Assembly (NCBI GenBank): GCA_032622095.1
Contig: CP136063.1
Location: 90,749,980 to 90,813,979, forward strand
Source of the DNA: Siphonodentalium dalli
Taxonomy: Eukaryota > Mollusca > Scaphopoda > Gadilida > Siphonodentaliidae
Length of the DNA stretch: 64,000 bases
Reading direction: 5' to 3'
Shown here piece by piece: positions 1 through 10,672 of the stretch (position 1 is its first letter; each line of letters starts with the position of its first letter). The position numbers were made by a program, and so were the translations under genes. Below the pieces are notes generated by a model that did no database searches, was not told the origin of the DNA, and saw nothing but the letters and a program-made list of their open reading frames with translations.

Positions 1-539
1 GTGCAAAAGTTAGGTACATGATATCACATTCCCCATCCAGAGATCAAACAGGGTAGAGATTGTATCTGCCTACTCCTGAACACTCAGGCCCGGGCCCCAT
101 GCTGGGTCTCCCCATGGTCTATGTTGATGAGGGTCTATTTGCTTTTCATTGCCCCCTGTGTTGTGACCATGGTATAAGTGGCTGATAATGGAACAGCATA
201 TGGCTAACACATCCATATCCATTAGATCATAGCTTTTGAGCCTCACTTCCCCCCTGGGCGGCCCTGCTGAATTAATCACTGATGACATCATTATTCATAC
301 AGATAGCATCAATCTATTAGCAGTCCTGGTCATTTAAGCCTCTACAGAAAAGTTTTGCTTTGCCAGGGAGTAGAAAAAATCAAGTTCATCTTTCTTCTCG
401 AGAGCTCCAGATTGACTGCATGTACAAATCAGGGATGTGGGAACAGAAGATGTTGGGGTGACTCACACTCCCGCCCAACTTTGGTCAAAATGTTCAATAG
501 TTGGGAATTCCATTCGTGACACAAATGTATGTAAGAGCA
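1..539. other. No gene or repeat recognised
   Basis: Mixed-composition sequence with short open frames only (70-291 minus, 437-700 plus); the latter runs into the C1 hairpins. Confidence 0.5.
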
Positions 540-762
540 TGCACTGTCACAGGTTCTTCAATGCTGCATTCTCTTATATATGCGAGTTTCCCATAGGGAG
601 CCTCACATATATAAGAGAATATACTGGCTTACAAGGTCAAGGTAAATATTGTTTGGACATGCTCTCTATGGGTCCCGGTATGGGAGACTTGCATATATAA
701 GAGAATGCATTGGCACAGGGTTTTCGCAAAATTTCAGGAAGCTCCAGTCATGGAAGGGTTAA
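540..762 (+). mobile_element. C1 element, left terminus decayed
   Basis: Two hairpins of the TATATAAG module are visible (about 563-648 and 650-715), each with GCGAGTTTCCC/GGGAGCC-type loops. The right end reads TTTTCGCAAAATTTCAGG, then CATGGAAGGGTTAA. The normal TTAACCCTTT start is unrecognisable. Confidence 0.8.
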
Positions 763-1216
763 TACCATATATACAAATATATTCTGACAAAAATTGCACG
801 TGTCGGGATACAGTTTTGTAAACCTAGGAGGGATGCAGTTCTGTAAACCTTCTTGGAGCCTTTGTCATCAGTCATGATCACTCTATGATGATGCTGTGCA
901 AAGGAGTATTACTGCCATGTGTGTTTAATATGATATGGAGAAAAAAAAAAGCATTATACTGGTCCTTGACATCAAAGTTACTATAAAACTCAATCCTGAC
1001 AGCCGATCATCAAAGAGTCTTTGTTCCTTTTTATCGAGCAAGACGTTTTATAATGATAAATCATGAGGTTCATATGCATACTAATTAAAAAGAAAGATAA
1101 CAGACTGCATGATGTAACATATTATTTGTGGGCGTTGGCAAGTTTCATGTGTGTTTTCTTAATTTCTACTTTACTCATAGGGTAATATATCAAAATTGGA
1201 GCAGTTGTCATCCTAG

Positions 1217-1734
1217 GGTTACCACCCGTGGTCAAGTGGTCCTGCTAATGTGCTATGATGCTGTTGGGGCCTACTGAATTACTATGATGCTGTTAGGGCA
1301 AACTGATGCTGTTTAACAAAGAGTACCATTATATTTTTTTAATTTGTCTTTTTCGGAGTGTTCCGATAATCTGAACATATCCAAGAAAAGCCATTATGCG
1401 TATCAAACATTCAAAAACATATTTATTGCGAAATATTTTTAATACTGGTTGTATTAGTTGTTGAAAATCAACTATAATCAAGATGGTTATTCACGTCATT
1501 TTAGAAACAGAAACACCAGTGCAGACATTATTATATTTTTCAAAAAAATACATGTTCTTGAATGTTTCATTCACACATAGATTATTTCTCAAATCGCTCG
1601 GATTAGCCAAAATAACAATAAAATAACGGTACTTTTTTGTAACAGTATCAGTTTGCCTTACCCACATCATAGCAATTCAGCAGGATCACCAGCATCATGG
1701 CATATAAGCAGACCACTTGACCAGGGATGGTTAC
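1217..1734. mobile_element. Fold-back element N with arms of about 120 bp
   Basis: The left arm starts GGTTACCACCCGTGGTCAAG (1217) and contains CTGAATTACTATGATGCTGT. The right arm (about 1620-1734), read on the other strand, starts GTAACCATCCCTGGTCAAG and contains CTGAATTGCTATGATGTG, and both reach GGCAAACTGAT. An AT-rich spacer of about 280 bp separates the arms. No protein is encoded. Confidence 0.8.
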
Positions 1735-2109
1735 AATTAACACTGAAAAATGTTTAATTAATGAACAATAGTAATTACTATATGCTCGCCAATGGACTAT
1801 CGAAACGTTCACCAGAAGAGATAAATATCACTTTTCCCCAGAAGAGATCAGCCCTTGGCTTTGTTGCATCGATTGAAGGTGATAATGAGAAAATTTATTG
1901 TTGTAAATGGTGAATTTCTTTGGAAACACGTTTTATATAATAAAAAGAAAATCTTATATTTTTAAGTGGATACCATTAGTGACCAGACAAATGTTGATTT
2001 TTGCTTGGGAAAATAGATTAGATTTTCGCTTACGAAAATAAACATTTGTCTCTGTTATGAAAAGTTTTTGTATCCACTCAAAAACACTAGATATCCTCCA
2101 TGTGATATA

Positions 2110-2285
2110 CAGTAATGCCCTAAGTAATCGACTCCTTAACCACAGCAGAATTATGGGTAACTTTTCAGGATTTAGTCGGAAATATGGCTTGTTGCCATTC
2201 ATCGGAGATAGCTCTCCCACTAAATCCTGAAAAGTTACCCATAATTCTGCTGTGGTTAAGGAGTCAATTACTTAGGGCATTACTG
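2110..2285. mobile_element. A element (palindromic MITE), 176 bp
   Basis: Family A ends are CAGTAATGCCCTAA and its reverse complement, flanked by TA on both sides (here 2108-2109 and 2286-2287). This matches the Tc1/mariner-pogo style of insertion, as inference. The arms read AATCGACTCCTTAACCACAG, AATTATGGGTAACTTTTCAGG, and GGCTTGTTGCCATTCATCGG towards the loop. Here the inner right arm is shortened, so the two arms are unequal. Both arms share AGTAAT/ATTACT instead of the more common ATAATC. Confidence 0.93.
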
Positions 2286-2739
2286 TATGTATATCAGTCT
2301 AATGGAGGCACGGACTCAATACGAGCGTTCAATGCTTCAAATTGTGCTTGATATAGGGAAGATTTGAGGTTTCATATGTTACATTGGGAGATATTTTAAA
2401 TTTAGCCTATCCAAATAATAATACCTCAGCTGCTTGCAGGTGGGTCTGGGAGTAAAAACCGATAGAGATTCTGAGAAGTTTGGTGTTTTTCACATGAGTT
2501 TATACAGAGACATGTGGTGATAATTAGCTGTGAGTTCATTCTTGACACTTAGTTTATTGATGATTGACAGAAGAACAGATTGGGACAGACATGACATATG
2601 GCTGCTTGTATATTTGATTTGGGGGATGGGTGCATGGCTGCTTGTATTCTACTATGAAATCACAGTCTTGAACACATGAAGCACATTCTCATTGAGACCA
2701 GGGTTGAGGGACCTTACAGCAGCCAAAATGTTCAACAGT

Positions 2740-3432
2740 AAAGCTGGTTACACATGGGTGTGGTGTGGCCGACACATTTATCTAGCGAATAAACTTTTTG
2801 TCTTCGCCGCTTGAGTGTGTCGCTTTCACATGGCAGCAGCAGAATAATTATAAACGCCCGAAGTATTGTGTTTCATAACATGATTTTAGAACGAAGTCAG
2901 TGTCTGATGACACACTTGTTATAATAGCACTGGCATATTTGTATGACAACGGAAAAAGAAGAGAAATAGAAGGTTTTTGGTACACCCAATTAATAAGAAG
3001 AGACATTTACATGGTGTATTTAATCATAATTTATACCGTGAACTCTATTCAGATGAGGACAAATTTATACAATACTTTAGAATGCCAAAGGAACAGTTCG
3101 CACGGATACTTTTCTTCATCGAAGATGATATAAAGAACGAATACAGGGCACGGAAGCCAATTGATTTTTTGGGGATTTCCCTTAAATTTGATGTAGTGCT
3201 ACATGACCCAATGAATATGTGTGGAATGCTTTGATCTGACAGTGATTCGTCGCGCGATCGCTCTGCAAAATGGTTCACTGTTCCATTGAAAATAATCGCG
3301 CCGCTCATTAAAAATGTCGCCGCGCGTCGATTGGCCGCGCCGCGCCAATGTGTAAGGTCCCGTGCTTCATGACTGCACAAACTAGAACGTCCGGCCGCGT
3401 CGGCCGCACCGCGCCTATGTGTAAGCGGCTTT
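2740..3432 (+). mobile_element. Internally deleted PIF/Harbinger-like DNA transposon
   Basis: The left end reads AAAGCTGGTTACACATGGG at 2740. The right end (3400-3432) read on the other strand is AAAGCCGCTTACACATAGG, and both continue into a GTGGTGTGGCCGAC/GCGGTGCGGCCGAC segment. A second copy of the right-end motif sits at 3333-3357. The interior holds a broken transposase N-terminus. I could not find a clear 3-bp target duplication, so the exact boundaries are uncertain by a few bases. Confidence 0.7.
2900..3234 (+). pseudogene. PIF/Harbinger (HARBI1/ALP1-like) transposase N-terminal remnant
   Basis: Harbinger transposases are DDE nucleases that cut and paste their own element. The first frame (from 2900) ends in KRREIEGFW; the second, starting around 2970, continues as VHPINKKRHLHGVFNHNLY and RELYSDEDKFIQYFRMPKEQ. 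That order (FW-V-HP-N-R/K, then F-LY-EL, then D-KF-YFRM) is the usual start of HARBI1-type proteins. The two halves are out of frame at about 2980, and the reading frame stops at 3234, long before any catalytic domain. The protein is therefore dead, and any movement would need a transposase from another copy. The family call rests on motif resemblance, not a search. Confidence 0.75.
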
Positions 3433-4056
3433 TGGCCTTTCTTACCACCGAGCTCACAAAAGCAAAAAACAATTTAACAGTTAGATATTTCATACCTGAT
3501 TCAAGAACAGTTGAAAGCTGCAGACTAGAAAACAGGTTGAGGTTGTTCAGTTATAATTTTCCATTTAATGTGTAATGCATAGTTGTAATAGATGTATTCC
3601 CTCACTAAAAACGTAGACACCAGATTAACCTCTTGGCTGCTATAAGTCAGTACTGAGTGCAGACTTAAAATGTCATGATGTGTGCTATATGTCTGTACAG
3701 AGTAGGGACCTACTTCAGCCCACTAGCAGTCGGCCATTATTCATAACTGGAACTCCGAGATTGGTGCATCAGAACCATTGTATCTCAAAGTTTGAAACAG
3801 TGTATGATGTTCCACGATTGTAAATGATAATATCCTTTCAACTGAGTCAGTTTTATTGTTTTCATTATATTCCCATTCCCATTTTTCAACTGGAAAATGA
3901 CCATAAAGTCAACGGCCCATCACTCAACATCATAGCGTCATTAGCAATGAAGAGGTTAATGGCCTTGTTATATGATTTTGATGCAGGGGTTTCCACATGA
4001 AAAGAGGGTCGCCAAATCGAAATCATAAAAAGGACAACTGGATGCTAGGTATTAGC
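3433..4056. other. No gene or repeat recognised
   Basis: Plain AT-rich sequence between the Harbinger remnant and a D element. Also empty to me: 763-1216, 1735-2109 and 2286-2739. Confidence 0.5.
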
Positions 4057-4422
4057 TTAACCCTTTCTTTACTAAATGGATTCTCCCATTAAGATATAAA
4101 AGTATAGATTGGAACAGTCTATTATTCATTTTGAGGGGTGTTCAGATGATAAAAGAAGATGACAGACAGAAAAAAAGATAAAACGTGAGCAGAATGATTC
4201 ATATTCATTGGTGGGAAATGTACACATGATAAGTTCAACAAATGACCTACTACTACAGTAATGCCCTCGGGGAGAGAGCTTTCCGATGAATGGCAACAAG
4301 CCATATTTCCGACTAAATCCTGAAAAGTTACCCATAATTCTGCTGTGGTTAAGGAGTCGATTAATTACGGCATTACTGTACTCCGTCTACTCGTCAATGA
4401 GTATTTAGTGAAGAATTGGTTG
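4057..4422 (+). mobile_element. D element with an A insertion
   Basis: D ends are TTAACCCTTTCTTTACTAAA (left) and GTATTTAGT-AAGAA-GGTT (right), a piggyBac-like TTAA/CCCTTT pattern. Internal marks are GGATTCTCCC, TATTATTC, GGGAAATG and AAGTTCAACAAATGACC. The right TTAA has decayed to TTGA. Confidence 0.88.
4256..4378. mobile_element. A element lacking most of its left arm, nested in D
   Basis: CAGTAATGCCCTC jumps directly to GGGGAGAGAGCTTTCC, and the right arm is then complete to GGCATTACTG with TA on both sides. The missing left arm was probably lost by hairpin deletion. Confidence 0.9.
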
Positions 4423-4965
4423 ATCTTCACATGTTTTAGATATTTAAACTTGCAGCCAAATGCACCTCTGAATTGAAGCCTTCTAGGCTACGCTAATGTC
4501 TAGATTGTTAACTTCCCTTCCATCTCTCCAGGTCCAAAGAGATGCCAAAAGAAATCACTGCGATTCCTATGCAATTAAACATTTAACGGCCAGGGCCTGC
4601 TGGGAAATATCCAATAAGTGATGATCGGGTAGATATTTTAAGTCTACGGCAGCCTATAATCGTGTGCCTAGCCTTGTAGTCCCTCAGAGAATAATGAGTG
4701 TATTGCCATTAGGGACTCCACAATATCGTATAATGGGCTTTTATTACAATTCAGTTAAAACATTTTCATTCCTAATATGGATATTGATCGTGAACATATG
4801 CGTATTGAGTGCTTTTCTTATCAGAATGTCAGAATCCAACTTTCATTGTTCATTCTTTCATTCAGTTGGATCATTAAGAATGTAAGTTAATGTAACATCA
4901 CAATATGGAAGAGTTCATTACATAATGTTAGTTTGTAGTACGAAGATTTAAATTCACTCCTGAGC
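4423..4965. other. No gene or repeat recognised
   Basis: A 73-codon frame at 4664-4885 has no recognisable motif. The stretch 5646-6087 is equally empty. Confidence 0.5.
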
Positions 4966-5201
4966 TTAACCCTTTCATGACGGTAGCTGCGCTGGTGCAG
5001 CATTAAAGATCCTGTGCCAGTGCATATATAAGAAAATGTACTGGCTTACAAGGTCAAGGTAAATATTGTTAGGCCAATGTATTCTCTTATATATGCGAGG
5101 ATCCCTCGTATATATAAGACAATAGCCTCGCATATATAAGAGAATGCATTGGCGCAGGGTTTTTGCAAAATTGCATGAGGCTCTAATCATGGAAGGTTTA
5201 A
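4966..5201 (+). mobile_element. C1 element with TTAA ends
   Basis: Starts TTAACCCTTTCATGACGG and ends CATGGAAGGTTTAA. The first hairpin has lost its left arm; the second is rearranged, with three related arms in a row (5082-5145). The spacer contains AAGGTCAAGGTAAATATTG. Confidence 0.88.
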
Positions 5202-5210
5202 TAAAATAGG

Positions 5211-5365
5211 AACATACATGATGAGTCTATATATGGAACCATACAATGTTATTGAAGAGCAAATAAACTTGACATGCATTACAACTATAAAAATAACTAT
5301 TACTCAACATATATTGAAATATTTTCATAATAAGGCCATGCCCATGATATATCATGGTATTAGTG
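5211..5365 (+). repeat. Repeat I copy 1
   Basis: CATACATGATGAGTCTATAT, AAATAAACTTGACATGCATT and AAGGCCATGCCCAT match 7389-7545. It directly precedes the 64-bp tandem array. Confidence 0.85.
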
Positions 5366-5645
5366 CCACATAGTACATATAAGTGTGTAGGGGTGTATCG
5401 ACAGCCATGGCTGATAGTAACTGAGTGTGCTGCAGGGTACATATATGTGTTTTAGGGGTGTATCCATAGTCATGGTTGACAGTAACTGGATGTGCGACAG
5501 AATACATATAACTGTGTTTGGGGTGTTTCGACAGCCATAGCTTAATTGATTGTTTCTGAATGTGCTGCAGGGTACATATATGTGTATTAGGGGTGTATCC
5601 ACAGTCATGGCTGATAGTAACTGGATGTGCGGCAGAGTACATATA
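5365..5645. repeat. Tandem array, about 64-70 bp unit, four to five copies
   Basis: The unit carries AGGGGTGTATC, CAGCCATGGCTGATAGTAAC and GTGCTGCAGGGTACATATA. The GTACATAT marks fall at 5373, 5437, 5502, 5572 and 5637, so the periods are 64, 65, 70 and 65. Two unit types alternate (CGACAGCC and CCACAGTC/CCATAGTC), which suggests a two-unit higher-order repeat. Confidence 0.85.
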
Positions 5646-6087
5646 AAGTGCGAGGGTGGCTCAAAGCTCCTCTATTCTAAAGCGTTGATGGATGAGAGTC
5701 ACTCCGGAGACTTCTGAAGGAATTCTCAGTAACATGCCCGCTTAGTCTCGCCTTATTAATAAAATACACATGTTGTATTGTCAAATTTGCTCCGATCTAA
5801 CCATCCATCGTTCCGCTTCCCTTTACATCTTTTTACATTGCTGTTTGTATGTTTTATATCATGCTGTGATATTCTTTTTATCTGGTGTGGTATTCATATT
5901 TTTTATTGAAATCGAATGTGTTTCCATCCTTTTCATTTTTACGCTTTGTAACTTTTCTATGCATCTGTTTTACCAGTTGAATGGTTGTGAAAATCTCCAT
6001 TGTCAGTCGTCAGATTATCAACAAAATCTCGCAAATTATCCAACAAATGTCAACTGATGTAATGAACCTCTCGCTACAATCTCAACA

Positions 6088-6472
6088 TTAACCCTTTACC
6101 CAACAAACCGGCCAAAACCGGCCAAATAAAGCTTCAACAGCCTAAAATATCTTCGGTCTGTCTCAATAGAACCATACAAATATGGATATCATTGGAACCG
6201 GCTCCTTGACCACATTGTGATAGTTACAGTTATGCCCTGTGCCAATGCATTCTCTTATATATGCGAGTCGACCATAGGTCGCCTCGCATTTATATAAAAG
6301 AATGCATTGGCCTAACACTTTTAACACTTTTTACCATTTTTTCTTACATTCTTTAACAATTTTATAATTTTTAATGTTTTAAGCCAGTGCATTCTCTTAT
6401 ATATGCGAGGCGACCTATATATATATAAGAGAATGCATTGACACAGGGTCCTTCTGTTGGGTAAAGGGTTAA
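6088..6472 (+). mobile_element. C2 element, complete (385 bp)
   Basis: TTAACCCTTTACCCAACAAA start and TTGGGTAAAGGGTTAA end. Left arm carries CCGGCCAAAACCGGCC and AATATCTTCGGTCTGTC; then two hairpins separated by an AT-rich spacer. The second loop is degraded to CGACCTATATATATATAAG. Confidence 0.93.
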
Positions 6473-6581
6473 CCCACGGACCAGCCTAGATGTTTCAAAT
6501 TGGGAGAAGTCACTTCTCCATGTGTGGTTACCAGGGAGAAGTGGACTGTTGTCAGGGAGAAGTAACAATGGCTGAAGTACT

Positions 6582-7004
6582 TGGAATGGTCTATTAATTA
6601 ATCTGGAGGGATGTTCAGGAAATATATAAAGCCGACGACAGACATATGAACAGATAATACAAGTGCAGAAGGATTCCTATTAATTGGTGGGAAATGTTCA
6701 GATAAAGAGTTTAACAATGTAGCCATTTTGTTGAAGATATACAGTAATGCCTTAAATAATCGACTCCTTAACCACAGCAGATTTATGGGTAATTTTTCAG
6801 GATTTACTCTGAAATATGGCTTGTTGCCATTCATCGGAAAGCTCTCAGAGCCTTCCGATGAATGGCAACAATTGAGAGCTTTCTGATGAATGGCAACAAA
6901 CCATATTTCCGACTAAATCCTGAAAAATTCTGCTGTGGTTAAGGAGTCAATTATTTAGGGCATTACTCTACTTGTGAATGAATATTTAGTTAAGAAAGTG
7001 TTAA
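6582..7004 (+). mobile_element. D element with an A insertion, left end lost
   Basis: Begins at GGAATGGTCTATTAATTAAT and ends TATTTAGTTAAGAAAGTGTTAA. The central inverted repeat (GTTTAACAATGTAGCC / TTTTGTTGAA) is shortened. Confidence 0.8.
6742..6968. mobile_element. A element with a partly repeated centre, nested in D
   Basis: Both arms are present, but the loop region contains two versions of GAATGGCAACAA (after GAGCCTTCCGAT and after GAGAGCTTTCTGAT). The right arm has lost the GTTACCCATAA block. The last base before TA is changed (ATTACTC). Confidence 0.9.
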
Positions 7005-7044
7005 ACCCACAGTTACCCACTAACTCCTGAATGGTCTCCCCATC

Positions 7045-7170
7045 ATTCAGTTCTAAAAGTATACATTGGAATGGTATATTATTCATTTATAGGGGTTTGC
7101 TATGAGTATACAACAGACAGAACACACCCAATGGATTCCTATTCATGTGTAGGGATGTAGATAATGTGGA
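7045..7170 (+). mobile_element. D element fragment
   Basis: CTGAATGGTCTCCCCATCAT, then AAAAGTATACATTGGAATGG and TATTATTC correspond to the left third of D. Neither terminus is kept. Confidence 0.7.
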
Positions 7171-7388
7171 TAAAAAAATGGGCTAAGGAAAACAAGTAAC
7201 TTCTCTTCAAGTGTTTAAATCTGCTTTTAGGAGTCTGGTCTTAACTATCTCCCTCATTCCCCCTTCCCTCACCATTGCCTGCCTATAGATTCCTTCACCT
7301 AGATGACACTTTAAACGTTTCTTTAACTTATGAATGGTATAAATTGAGCTTTAATTATGTGGCAACTGATATCAATGAAATAGCTAGG

Positions 7389-7545
7389 TACATACATGAT
7401 GAGTCTATATATGGAACCATGTAGTTTTTATTCGAGCAAATAAACTTGACATGCATTTATTGCATTATGACTTTAAAAATAACTATTACTCATAGTTTTG
7501 AAATATTTTCATGATAAGGCCATGCCCATAATAAAACATAGTATT
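7389..7545 (+). repeat. Repeat I copy 2
   Basis: Same marks as copy 1 plus a duplicated TTATTGCATTATGAC segment. No tandem array follows here. Confidence 0.85.
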
Positions 7546-8483
7546 GATATGCGCTCTTATCAGACCATATCTATATACAAACCATATTGCCATTTAATCT
7601 ATTATGACACTCAACGCTTTGATATGTATTTTCATCATTTCTCTTGAGAGGGGACATTCAGTAAAGATTTATTCAGGATCAAAGCTTTTCCTCTTGGAAT
7701 AATGAGAATGGTTCTAGCTGCCGATCTTTGATGGCAAGTAAAATTGAAACTAATATCGTGGGCCGTGTTTCTTCTTGATTGCCTTTCCCTGTTAATCTCC
7801 TAAAAAGGGGTCACGGCCTCTATAAAAGGAGTATTTTTCTGCATCAATCAATATAAAAGATAGTTCTTTGATAAAGGAAGTACCTCCATATAGACGATAT
7901 ATAAAGAGTGCCAGACAGGTTTAATGTCTACTTTTCCTTACAGTCTTATATATCATTCTTGCTGAATTTACGAAGAAAGTTGAATTTTATGATCACAGTG
8001 GGCCAAGGACATACTTGTAACAACAAACTCAGATTGTGTCAACAATAATCCAGAATTGAAGAAGTCTGGACCAAACGTTATTGAAATACAATTCTTGTGG
8101 ATTGGGAATTTGGGATTCTTATGCTCTTCCTCCGGGGTGGCACCAGGGGCTACGATCCCCAAGAGGAACCCCAGTGGGATCCCACAAGCTACCAGATTTA
8201 CCATTGCAGATGACCCCCTTTGACCACTTTGGCACATTCCGCGTTTTTTTGATGCTCTGTAATGATGTTTCTAGATTCCAGTGCATGAAATTATATGTCC
8301 TGTTGAAAATTTATGTAGTAGGAAAATTATCCTGTGTAAAGATCAAAAAGATTTTGTACCATTTTGTCATATGTTAGGAACAGGATACCGACTTAAATGA
8401 CTATAATCTGTATGTTGTCAAGTGCATGATCCTCTCGGATGTATCAGCATGTGGGATGGGAACTGTATCTGTATCTAAACATT
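7546..8483. other. No gene recognised
   Basis: Two overlapping short frames on opposite strands (7968-8237, 8081-8377) share a GC-richer patch at 8120-8220 (GGGGTGGCACCAGGGGC). This could be an eroded exon, but no motif supports it. Confidence 0.35.
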
Positions 8484-9294
8484 AGGCCAAAAAAAAAACC
8501 TCTTTGTTTCCGAGATACCCTGTCTGGCTGAGATTTTCTTGCCTGCCTCAATTGTTTTTTTTTCAATTTCCCCCCCGAAGGCTAGTCTATAGTTACCTGT
8601 TAGAGTGTCAATGTGAATATTTATCATTTTTCCCAATCCCAAAAGACAAAATAAGTGGGTTTAATATATTAAGCTCAACGTTTTACTGCAGAGTGAATGA
8701 ATTCAAGGGACAGCATGTTTTTTTCCAATGCTTGGATCATTTTAAATATATGTACACTGATCTACCATATTCCATGAGACCGTGACTACACTATTATAAA
8801 CCTTACGGCTGAAAGGTTTAACCCTTTACCAACAGAAGGGCCCTGTGCCAATGCATTCTCTTATATATGCGAGTCGACCATAGGTCGCCTCGCATATATA
8901 AGAGAATGCATTGGCTTAACACATTAAAAATTATAAAATTGTTAAAGAATGTAAGAAAAAATGGTAAAAAGTGTTAAAAAAAGATTTTTTTTAGGCCAAT
9001 GCATTCTCTTATATATGCGAGGCGACCTATGGTCGACTCGCATATATAAGAGAATGCATTGGCACAGGGCATAACTGTAACTATCACAATGTGGTCAAGG
9101 AGCCGGTTCCAATGATATCCATATTTGTATGGTTCTATTGAGACAGACCGAAGATATTTTATGCTGTTGAAGCTTTATTTGGCCGGTTTTGGCCGGTTTG
9201 TTGGGTAAAGGGTTAAAAAAAACAAATCCCTGCCTGCCTGTCTCGAAAATTATCCCAATGTTATCGGAAACAGAGAAGTTTTTTGTTGCCCTAC
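8484..9294 (-). mobile_element. G element split by a C2 insertion
   Basis: Flanking TA then GGCCAAAAAAAAAACCTC and TTGTTTCCGAGATACCC at the left; CAATGTTATCGGAAACAG and GAGAAGTTTTTTGTTGCCC then TA at the right. Removing 8818-9212 restores a continuous copy like that at 21690. Confidence 0.88.
8818..9216 (-). mobile_element. C2 element inserted into a G element at TTAA
   Basis: Complete element of about 395 bp plus the duplicated TTAA (8818-8821 and 9213-9216). Two intact hairpins (8848-8918 and 8994-9064) have loops CGACCATAGGTCG and CGACCTATGGTCG. The G sequence continues on either side. Confidence 0.95.
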
Positions 9295-9984
9295 TACAAG
9301 TGAATGAATGCGGATTCGTAAGGAGCTTCTCTGCCTTCTTCTATTCTGAGCTCTCCAACAGACGAGGATAATCCTTTCGTTATCAGGTACATTTACTGGC
9401 TATTACGTCACATCTATCTATTTGATGTCTTCATCGTACACGGAACATCCTCAAACTGTCTTTCAACTTCTTTTGACTATTAAACATTTTCAGTGAGGAA
9501 TATCGTCAGCAAACACTGTTTTTCACCTCTTCGTTTGAGGTCAGAAGGCCGTAATTACCATCTCTGGTAGAAATAACAGTGTGTGTCACTTCGCTCTATT
9601 GTTGGGCCTCAGTAAATTGTCTCTAACAGGTAATAACATACCTGTGTAGGTAATCACAATTACCTGCATTTTATTACTGCTTTCTTTGCTTTCATCCTTT
9701 AATTACTTGGTTTGTGTGATCTGTTGTTTACCTATAGACGGCTATTGTTAGTCAAGTAATTGTTGTCTGTGTGTACATTCCACACGCCATTGGCGGAATT
9801 TAATTTTGTGACTCCAGGAAATTGGACGTGTTGGACCCGTTTTATTAATTTCTCCGTTCTACTTTATTTGTTGATATTCGGCTTAGGTCAGAATTTATTT
9901 CATACAATGGATCATGTTGTAGTTTATGTGCCTGACCATGCAGCTGGGTCTCCTAAATTTCTGTTATATTTTCTGAATGTTAGG
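9295..9984. other. No gene recognised
   Basis: Contains short inverted GGTAAT/ATTACC motifs at 9628-9666 (CAGGTAATAACATACCTG). Frames at 9189-9371 and 9760-10026 overlap repeat ends and look incidental. Confidence 0.45.
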
Positions 9985-10183
9985 TTAACCCTTTTCATGA
10001 TGGGAGCTGTGTTGGTGCAGCATTAAAGATCCTCTGCCTGCGAATATATAAGAGAATGCATTGGCCTAACAATATTTACCTTGAACTTGTAAGCCAGTGG
10101 GAGACTCGCATATATAAGAGAATGCACTGGCTGATAGGATCTAATAATACTGTATCAGTGCAGCTGCCGCATGAAAGGGTTAA
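9985..10183. mobile_element. C1 element with two left-type ends
   Basis: Both ends are versions of TTAACCCTTTCATGA-GGAGCTG, so the right end (GCAGCTGCCGCATGAAAGGG then TTAA) mirrors the left. The interior keeps only half-hairpins around 10045-10075 and 10105-10130. Confidence 0.88.
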
Positions 10184-10539
10184 GCTGATTATTCTAAGAA
10201 AGGCAAACATCAAAGAAACACCTCTTCAGATGCAAAGCAGAAAAAGTGTCCATGACGTGATTAGTTTTTATAATCTTTTTCTGCAGCATCATTCGATATT
10301 ATCACCAAGCACATCCACATGTTTGGACGGTCATATGAATTGGGGAGATTTTATAACTCATTAAACTAATTCAGTTTGAAACAGGTTTTACACCTCCAAA
10401 TTATAAGTTATTATAATTCTTAACACTAAGAAATATTTTATTTTTATAGTACATGTAATATATATGTAGAAAATAGGGAGAAGTAGCACCTTTTAGGGAG
10501 AAGTTCTCTCCCAAATCGCCCTCCAGGCTGGTCTCTGGC

Positions 10540-10672
10540 TCCCTGCTAATACTTCAGTAGCATATTCTTTAAAAAAAATATCTATTAATTAACATGAAAT
10601 ATACAATTAACTGAAATTTCAGTGCATATTGATATTCATCATGCTTATATCTGCCCTTCCGAAAAGAAAAAA
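10540..10672 (+). repeat. Repeat M copy 1
   Basis: AACATGAAATATACAATTAA, CTGAAATTTCAGTGCATATT and ATGCTTATATCTGCCCTT match 11930-12070. It follows a cluster of AGGGAGAAGT motifs (10475-10505) also seen near 6500-6570 and 27787. Confidence 0.8.

Noticed and set aside
3045-3380. 111-codon minus-strand frame
   Set aside because: It lies antisense to the Harbinger transposase remnant and the element's GC-rich end; it is a shadow.
4057-4066. TTAACCCTTT as telomere-like sequence
   Set aside because: It occurs singly at element ends with a mirrored AAAGGGTTAA at the other end, not as tandem TTAGGG repeats.
7968-8377. GC-richer patch with opposing short frames as a host exon
   Set aside because: No splice-site pair, start context or protein motif supports it; kept only as an unassigned stretch.
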